DNA of 15,161 bases from NCBI GenBank assembly GCA_019413955.1, contig DXMX01000047.1:1-15161 (forward strand), given 5' to 3'. Source of the DNA: Collinsella sp. GTDB taxonomy: Bacteria > Actinomycetota > Coriobacteriia > Coriobacteriales > Coriobacteriaceae. The notes under the pieces are model-generated. The model was not told where the DNA came from and did not search any database. It worked only from the letters and a program-made list of their open reading frames with translations. This document shows, piece by piece, positions 1 to 4,145 of the stretch (positions are counted from its first letter, which is position 1; every line of letters begins with the position of its first letter). Both the position numbers and the translations under genes were made by a program.

Positions 1-379
1 GACGGTCCACCAGCGCCCCGAGCGTCTCCCCTTCGATGTATTCCATAACCACGTTGAGCTCGTCGCCCACACGACGACAATCGACGATTCTGGGCAGGTG
101 CTCAAAACGCCTGCCTGCCCGCTGAGCGGCAAACAGACGCTCGTATGCCCCGCCGATTTGAGCCGAAGCATCGATGCGTTTACGGACAAAGGGGCCGAGC
201 GAACCACCGCCGGTTCCTTCAAAGCACACGAGCTCGGTTGCTTCAACGGACGAGCGCTTAAGTACACGCTCCACGCGATAGCTGTCGTCGCGATCGAGCG
301 ACGCCAGGTGCTCGGCAAGCGCTGCGGTCAGCTCGTCATCGGAATATGTTGGGCTCTGAGTATCCATAGCCTCCATCAT
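1..379 (-). CDS. Serine/threonine protein kinase, N-terminal part (cut by window edge)
   Basis: The frame stays open from about 379 to the window edge, giving 126 residues of a Hanks-type protein kinase N-lobe. Visible landmarks are a beta-3 segment FVRKRI whose Lys67 fits the ATP-anchoring lysine, an alpha-C-like stretch near residues 78-90, the segment HLPRIVDC, and a hinge VMEYIEGETLGALVD at about 111-125. The catalytic loop, DFG motif and any membrane or sensor domain lie outside the window. The start is uncertain: ATGs at 379, 376 and 367 are in frame and none has a well-spaced Shine-Dalgarno (a GGAGG sits only 2 nt before the ATG at 367). It lies 86 nt downstream of an HTH gene on the same strand, probably in one transcript. 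The kinase call is firm; the substrate is unknown. Confidence 0.85.
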   Translation of the reverse strand, partial: MMEAMDTQSPTYSDDELTAALAEHLASLDRDDSYRVERVLKRSSVEATELVCFEGTGGGSLGPFVRKRIDASAQIGGAYERLFAAQRAGRRFEHLPRIVDCRRVGDELNVVMEYIEGETLGALVDR

Positions 380-465
380 AGCGCAGGGCGCAGACACCCC
401 ATGGCATCCGCGCCCCGTTCGTTTGCATCGTTGTTCGACAGCTCTACCGGCTCAGATATCAGCCG

Positions 466-888
466 CTAACTCACCGTCTCCTCGCCAAAGCGATACAGTT
501 CCTCGTTGACCTTTTGGAGACTGCACTCGCGATCGATGCAAAAGATGATAATCGCATCGCGGCGGTCCTTGCAGTTAAGGACGCTTACCCCGGCAGCCGT
601 CAGCGCACGGTTGGTCTCTTTGAGCGTCAGCGCCATCGCAAAGGCAATCTGCAGCACCTTATTGCGACTCGGATGACGCGCACCGGTAAAGATCTGATAG
701 CCAAAGGTCTCATTGAGATCAGCCATACGGACCACGCGCGAGCGCTCCAAGCCCTTTTCCTGCAGTAGCTGCTTCAGGTAGTCCGAAAGCGACGGGGCGG
801 CAAAGTCGTGCTCCCTGATATAGCCATCGATGTTCGGCGCATCGAGAAGCTCATTGAGCAACTCCTCGGTCAGCTTTTTATCGGACAT
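466..888 (-). CDS. HTH (XRE-like) protein next to the kinase
   Basis: A 140-residue soluble protein. Residues about 30-100 look like an XRE-type helix-turn-helix fold: SLSDYLKQLLQEKGLERSRV, then a short loop and NKVLQIAFAMALTLKETNRAL. The last 40 residues are a distinct tail (CKDRRDAIIIFCIDRE...). The start is supported by GGAGGTGA about 9 nt upstream of the ATG. It stands 32 nt after the FxLYD gene and 86 nt before the kinase, all on the same strand. From family recollection, small HTH proteins of this shape often sit directly before Hanks-type kinases in Clostridia and Coriobacteriia, so it may be a partner or substrate of the kinase; that is inference. DNA binding is not demonstrated by any motif I can see. 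Confidence 0.83.
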   Translation of the reverse strand: MSDKKLTEELLNELLDAPNIDGYIREHDFAAPSLSDYLKQLLQEKGLERSRVVRMADLNETFGYQIFTGARHPSRNKVLQIAFAMALTLKETNRALTAAGVSVLNCKDRRDAIIIFCIDRECSLQKVNEELYRFGEETVS

Positions 889-920
889 ACGACTTCACCT
901 CCCCCAGTGCATGCAACATG

Positions 921-1364
921 CTAGAAACCGCTTACGTCCGAACGCTCCCAGCTAGCAACCTGGTCGGGAGACACCGTACCCAGCGCCTCGAACTTCCAGG
1001 AGCCGCCCGCCTTCAGATGATTGGTGTTTGCAAGAGCCGTTCCAACCTGGTTGCCATCGGCATCATACAGAACATATTCAATCTGAATGTAGCTCTTTTC
1101 CTTGTCCGTGTTATTGGTCAGGGTGCCCGTGATCTTATAGGTAAACTGATTGGAAGTGTCTTCAGCCTCGTCAGCAATGGTATACGGTTCTTGCGGTTCT
1201 TTTTGCTCCTCAGCCTGCCGTGTCGTCTCGGCAGGTTTTGCCGAATCGCTCGCAGACGAATCGGTTGAGTTGCCGCCCATAGAGCCCACGGCACCGACAA
1301 TAACCAGCACCACGATGATGCCTAGGACAATCTTACCGATTGGCTTCTTTCCCTCTTTTGCCAT
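921..1364 (-). CDS. Membrane-anchored FxLYD domain protein
   Basis: A 147-residue protein. The lysine-rich N-terminus (MAKEGKKPIGK) is followed by one hydrophobic segment at about residues 11-30 and a Ser/Asp/Glu/Gln-rich linker at about 31-62. The C-terminal half matches the FxLYD pattern: YVLYDADGNQVGTA, then LKAGGSWKFEA. There is no lipobox cysteine after the hydrophobic segment, so it is probably an uncleaved N-terminal anchor with the domain outside the cell. FxLYD domains are beta-sandwiches of unknown function on Gram-positive envelope proteins. AAGGA lies a few bases upstream of the ATG. That SD is inside one arm of a 14-bp inverted repeat (see 1370-1423). The HTH and kinase genes follow, suggesting an envelope-signalling unit (inference). 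Confidence 0.88.
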   Translation of the reverse strand: MAKEGKKPIGKIVLGIIVVLVIVGAVGSMGGNSTDSSASDSAKPAETTRQAEEQKEPQEPYTIADEAEDTSNQFTYKITGTLTNNTDKEKSYIQIEYVLYDADGNQVGTALANTNHLKAGGSWKFEALGTVSPDQVASWERSDVSGF

Positions 1365-1369
1365 TATTC

Positions 1370-1423
1370 ATCCTTCCTACGATCCGGCTACCGTGCCGGC
1401 ACACAGCACATCGTAGGAAGGAT
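1370..1423 (-). promoter_or_regulatory. Leader hairpin sequestering the SD of the FxLYD gene
   Basis: ATCCTTCCTACGAT (1370-1383) and its exact reverse complement ATCGTAGGAAGGAT (1410-1423) form a perfect 14-bp stem. Inside is a second small hairpin, CCGGC (1384-1388) with GCCGG (1395-1399). On the minus-strand transcript the arm nearest the gene carries the ribosome binding site (AGGAAGGAT) and the far arm is its complement, so folding would hide the SD of the gene starting at 1364. There is no U-run, so it does not look like a terminator. It could be a translational thermometer or switch, a protein operator, or the remnant of a small mobile repeat. A further short inverted repeat, TTAGCT-GAG-AGCTAA, lies at 1438-1452. 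Confidence 0.6.
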
Positions 1424-1528
1424 TGAACTTGAATTCATTAGCTGAGAGCTAAGGCTGCGGTAAACGGCCAATGCAGTTATCCAAACGCCGAGCAAACGCA
1501 CTTTGCGCGACCGTCTGCTGGCAGCGCA

Positions 1529-1873
1529 TCAACCCACCGTGACGGATTCCCCGGTAAAGGTGCTCACAAGCAACAGGATAAAGAAGGCCAAATAGCTGAT
1601 GCTCAGCAGGTAGGCGATGACCAAAAAGGCAATCCATCCTACATTGGTCTTACCGTCGGCGCGGCGCTGTTCACGACTGCGATAAAGCCAAATCGTCACG
1701 CCGATGGCAGTGATAAACAGCACGAATGCCGCCGCAGCCAGCCCAGCAAGCACAAACATCACGCCAATGCTTACAGCGATGACCGGAAGCAGCAGCAAAC
1801 CGCACCCGCATCCACCCGGACTATATACGGCAGACTGTCGGCGTCGTTCCATCGCCGCGCCACCCCCCATCAT
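1529..1873 (-). CDS. Small integral membrane protein, unknown function
   Basis: A 114-residue hydrophobic protein that I do not recognise. A basic N-terminus (MERRRQ from residue 8) leads to a Gly/Cys-rich turn (GGCGCG), two closely spaced transmembrane segments (about 25-44 and 46-64), a charged loop (YRSREQRRADGKTN) and a third segment (about 80-104). The positive charges of the loop suggest it is cytoplasmic. ATGs at 1873, 1870 and 1852 are in frame. The outermost lies 9 nt after the higA stop, and the one at 1852 is preceded by a G-run that could act as an SD. The close spacing to higA suggests co-transcription with the toxin-antitoxin pair, although it is not a usual part of such a module. 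Confidence 0.72.
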   Translation of the reverse strand: MMGGGAAMERRRQSAVYSPGGCGCGLLLLPVIAVSIGVMFVLAGLAAAAFVLFITAIGVTIWLYRSREQRRADGKTNVGWIAFLVIAYLLSISYLAFFILLLVSTFTGESVTVG

Positions 1874-1882
1874 CTTTGAGCA

Positions 1883-2224
1883 CTACAGTGCGATAGCCTG
1901 CTGAACAGGAACGATCTTGTCGAGTTCCGGTTCGATCCGCCTTTTCTCGGCCTCAAGGTCAAACGCCACCTGAGCGCGCAGCCAATAACCATCCGTCAGG
2001 CCAAAATAACGGCAAAGACGGAGGTCGGTGTCGGCCGTCACGCGACGTTTTCCCAAGACAATCTGCCCGATACGCTGAGCCGGAATCCCAGTCTCTTTCG
2101 CAAGGCGATATTGAGAAATGCCCATGGGAACAAGAAACTCCTCTTTGAGAAGCTCACCAGGAGTCACCGGCGACAGCAAATCGGCCGAAGTCTCATCACT
2201 TGTGATAATCGACGATTTCGACAT
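1883..2224 (-). CDS. higA: HigA-family antitoxin (XRE DNA-binding)
   Basis: A 113-residue antitoxin of the HigA addiction-module family. The start is the ATG at 2224 with GGAGA about 10 nt upstream; a longer frame reaching 2299 would overlap higB much further and is unlikely. Family signatures are TPGELLKEEFLVPMGISQ at about residues 21-38, the HTH recognition region RLAKETGIPAQRIGQIVLGKR at about 40-60, and the C-terminal TADTDLRLCRYFGLTDGYWL. HigA neutralises the HigB mRNA interferase and, with it, represses its own promoter. The gene overlaps the 3' end of higB by 29 nt, in the toxin-first order typical of higBA, which implies translational coupling. Confidence in the family is high; activity is not shown. 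Confidence 0.93.
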   Translation of the reverse strand: MSKSSIITSDETSADLLSPVTPGELLKEEFLVPMGISQYRLAKETGIPAQRIGQIVLGKRRVTADTDLRLCRYFGLTDGYWLRAQVAFDLEAEKRRIEPELDKIVPVQQAIAL

Positions 2225-2477
2225 TCCAAGCCATCTCCTGTCTCCACTCAAAACAGACCCGATAGCGCTCGTTAACACGGATGCTATATTGACCGGCACG
2301 ATCGCCCTTCAAAGCTTCCAGGCGGTTGCCCGGTGGAACGCGAAGATCATCAAGCGAAGCACAAACCTGCAGTTGGCGAATCTTCCTCAACGCAACACGC
2401 TCAAAGGGCACGAACCTCCTGACCCGCACACCCATGGCAAAGCGTTCGGTATCCTCATCTTTATACGATGCAATCAT
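2196..2477 (-). CDS. higB: HigB-family toxin (RelE/ParE fold mRNA interferase)
   Basis: A 93-residue protein of the HigB branch of the RelE superfamily. These toxins cleave mRNA at the ribosome. Key visible pieces are the basic N-terminal helix region (RVRRFVPFERVALRKIRQLQ), then PPGNRLEALKGDRAGQYSIRV and NERYRVCFEW, and the C-terminal VEIVDYHK; these are the conserved strand blocks of the family. The length is normal. An AAGG lies 7 nt before the ATG. It is the first gene of the higBA operon and has its own candidate promoter and operator immediately upstream (2489-2565). The flanking DNA is visibly more AT-rich than the core genes, compatible with horizontal acquisition, but no integrase or attachment site is seen. 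Confidence 0.92.
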   Translation of the reverse strand: MIASYKDEDTERFAMGVRVRRFVPFERVALRKIRQLQVCASLDDLRVPPGNRLEALKGDRAGQYSIRVNERYRVCFEWRQEMAWNVEIVDYHK

Positions 2478-2488
2478 AGTATCGCCTT

Positions 2489-2565
2489 ACGTTAGTAACG
2501 TCAAACGTTTCTATAGACTTACATCTCTATTATATCGTACGTTTGTTCGTGTTTTCTAGAACAAA
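2489..2565 (-). promoter_or_regulatory. Candidate higBA promoter and operators
   Basis: On the minus strand a perfect -10 box TATAAT lies at 2529-2534. The -35 position (about 2552-2557) is weak, but it lies in the loop of an inverted repeat TTTGTTC-N10-GAACAAA (arms 2542-2548 and 2559-2565). Between the predicted transcription start and the higB ATG lie two palindromes: ACGTTA-G-TAACGT (2489-2501) and AAACGTTT (2503-2510). HigA-type antitoxins autorepress by binding palindromes around their promoter, so these are the natural operator candidates. The motifs are seen directly; the role is inferred. Confidence 0.55.
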
Positions 2566-2579
2566 TAGTCCTTTGCGCC

Positions 2580-3767
2580 TTAGTCAAGCAAAAGCAATCG
2601 TTTGTAGACATCGAGGCCTTTGAGAAGGATTTCCTCGTCGAAGAGCATGCTATCGGTATGCAGAGCGCTTGTGGCATAGGCGGGACAGCCATCCGAATCA
2701 CTCGGGTTGTCTTGGTCCTCTGGCATACCCGTGCCCAGCAGGAAAAACACGCCCGGCAGATGGCGTTGATAGAACGCGAAATCCTCGGCGATCAGCAGCG
2801 GTTCCTCCACAAGCTGCAGCCCGGGCAAGGCAGGCGCGACGCTGGCAAACAACTCGGGGTCGTTGTCGACCGGCGGATAGCCCTCGGCAAAGTCGAGATC
2901 ATACGTGCAGCCCGTTGCGGCACAGGCATCGTCCAGCACGCGGCGCACGCCTTCGCGCGCCCGGTCGAACATGTCGTCCGTAAACACACGCAGGCTTCCG
3001 GCCACATGGGCCTCCCCCGCCACCGCGTTGCAAACCGTACCGGCCTGCAGCAGACCAAACTTACCGATACAGGGCTCGTCGGTGCCCAGCTCGTCCATCA
3101 GTTCGCGCTCGGCAACCAAGAACTTGGCAGCCGCCAGCGCCGCATCGTGCGACTCCTCGACCGGAACGCCATAGGTCTTAGCGATATGGATGCTCGTCCC
3201 GTGAATATGAATGTGTGTCTCACTCGAACGCGCCAGCAGCGGACCGGGGCAGCTCGCCAACGTGCCGGCAGGCAGATCGGACCACACATGGAAGCCAAAA
3301 ATGCGGTCAGCCCCATAGCGCTCGAACACACCGCTCTCGCATACCGTCTTGGCACCACCGGTCGTTTCCTCGGCCGGCTGGAACACAAAGAGAACGTTGC
3401 GCCTAATGGCGCCCGGCTGCTCGCGAATCGTACGGTCGACATACGTCGCGGCGGCAAGTGCCATGGCCATGTGTCCGTCATGTCCGCAAGCGTGCATCTT
3501 GCCGGGATGGATCGAGGCAAAGGCCGCTCCCGTCGCCTCCGCGATGGGCAGCGCATCCATATCAGCGCGAATCGCCGTGGCATGCGCGGCATCAACGCCG
3601 GCGTCGAAGAAAGCGCAGACGCAGCTGGGGCACGGATGGGTCACTTCGCAGGTGAGCGGTGCCAGCACGCCCTCGATATAGGCGATAGTCTGCGGAAGAT
3701 CGAAATCGAGCTCCGGAATGCGATGGAGATCGCGGCGATAGCGACGGAGTTCTTGGAGCTCGGTCAT
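2580..3767 (-). CDS. M20D amidohydrolase, candidate N-acetyl-diaminopimelate deacetylase
   Basis: A 395-residue M20D metallopeptidase/amidohydrolase (hippurate hydrolase and N-acetyl-DAP deacetylase family). Metal and catalytic landmarks are RADMDALPI (67-75), HACGHDGH (92-99), PAEETTGGAK (131-140, with the catalytic glutamate pair), GFH (158-160) and EDFAFY near the C-terminus. The dimerisation-domain motif, usually close to GxGGHAA, is altered here to GTSIHIA, keeping one histidine. The start is the ATG at 3767, with AAGGGA suitably placed; upstream in-frame ATGs lack support. It is divergent from the lysA-dapA operon, which encodes the acetyl-pathway enzyme DapH but no deacetylase, so removing acetate from N-acetyl-LL-DAP is an attractive role. 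A general aminoacylase is equally possible from sequence alone. Confidence 0.92.
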   Translation of the reverse strand: MTELQELRRYRRDLHRIPELDFDLPQTIAYIEGVLAPLTCEVTHPCPSCVCAFFDAGVDAAHATAIRADMDALPIAEATGAAFASIHPGKMHACGHDGHMAMALAAATYVDRTIREQPGAIRRNVLFVFQPAEETTGGAKTVCESGVFERYGADRIFGFHVWSDLPAGTLASCPGPLLARSSETHIHIHGTSIHIAKTYGVPVEESHDAALAAAKFLVAERELMDELGTDEPCIGKFGLLQAGTVCNAVAGEAHVAGSLRVFTDDMFDRAREGVRRVLDDACAATGCTYDLDFAEGYPPVDNDPELFASVAPALPGLQLVEEPLLIAEDFAFYQRHLPGVFFLLGTGMPEDQDNPSDSDGCPAYATSALHTDSMLFDEEILLKGLDVYKRLLLLD

Positions 3768-3860
3768 AGAGAATCCCTTCATGAGGCACATCTGTTGCAA
3801 CTTATTGTGATACAGGATTGTGGCACACATGTTTCCAGCATATTGCTGCATTTTTTAAAC

Positions 3861-3889
3861 GTTATATACGAATACTCTTGTTTGGTAAA
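3861..3889 (-). promoter_or_regulatory. Promoter of the amidohydrolase gene
   Basis: On the minus strand, TTTACC (3884-3889) and TATAAC (3861-3866) are separated by exactly 17 nt, a good sigma-70-type arrangement, leaving a leader of about 85 nt before the ATG at 3767. On the plus strand a weaker divergent pair, TTGCTG (3843-3848) and TATACG (3865-3870), could start the riboswitch transcript; the two promoters would then overlap. Assigned by eye from consensus boxes. Confidence 0.5.
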
Positions 3890-3910
3890 GTGCAACGTGA
3901 TAGGGTCTTT

Positions 3911-4078
3911 ACCACTTGATAGAGGCGCGGGCACGAAGAGCCGCGGGCGAGCCGGCAGGCTTTGACCCCGTGGGGAGGCGAAACCCGCCGAACTGGGTTT
4001 TTCGGGCACGAACAACCTGGTGGGCCTGTGGGAAACACCCACAGGACTGTCTGCAGCAATGCGGGAGCGCTATCCGGA
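3911..4078 (+). promoter_or_regulatory. Lysine riboswitch (L box)
   Basis: The leader of the lysine operon carries the L-box signature elements in order: GATAGAGGCGC (3918-3928), GAAGAG (3935-3940), GGGGAGG then GCCGAA (3987-3992), CTGG followed by the perfect hairpin CCTGTGGG/CCCACAGG (4025-4032 with 4038-4045), GGACTGTC (4044-4051), and the closing GGGAGCGCTATC (4063-4074). P1 is short: GATAG (3918-3922) with CTATC (4070-4074). L boxes bind L-lysine and switch off lysine biosynthesis or transport genes. The next gene is lysA-dapA, which fits exactly. The gap 3768-4145 is otherwise gene-free; the upstream part holds the divergent promoters. Confidence 0.93.
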
Positions 4079-4135
4079 CATTGGGTCCACGCTATGCGGA
4101 TTCGATGCGCAGATGGCGCCGTCTGGATAGCGAGG
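4068..4135 (+). promoter_or_regulatory. Expression platform of the lysine riboswitch (probably translational)
   Basis: There is no U-tract terminator between the aptamer and the ATG at 4146, so control is probably of translation. CGCTATCCGGA (4068-4078), which includes the 3' strand of P1, is complementary over 11 positions (one G-U) to TCTGGATAGCG (4122-4132), which abuts the SD candidate GCGAGG (4130-4135). A near copy, CGCTATGCGGA (4090-4100), can pair with the same target with one mismatch. A hairpin CAGATG-GCGC-CGTCTG lies at 4110-4125. How lysine shifts between these pairings cannot be settled by eye. Confidence 0.5.
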
Positions 4136-4145
4136 TTTACGGGAC

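Noticed and set aside
2225..2299. Upstream extension of higA to 2299.
   Set aside because: It would overlap higB by about 100 nt and adds a non-family N-terminus; the ATG at 2224 has a Shine-Dalgarno and fits the family length.
3768..3851. N-terminal extension of the amidohydrolase to 3851.
   Set aside because: The extra residues do not resemble the family, and ATGAAGGGA within it is better read as the SD region for the ATG at 3767.
2658..3965. Long open frame on the plus strand opposite the amidohydrolase gene.
   Set aside because: It is a shadow of the M20 coding strand in GC-rich DNA: no SD, no recognisable domain, and the minus-strand frame has all M20 motifs.
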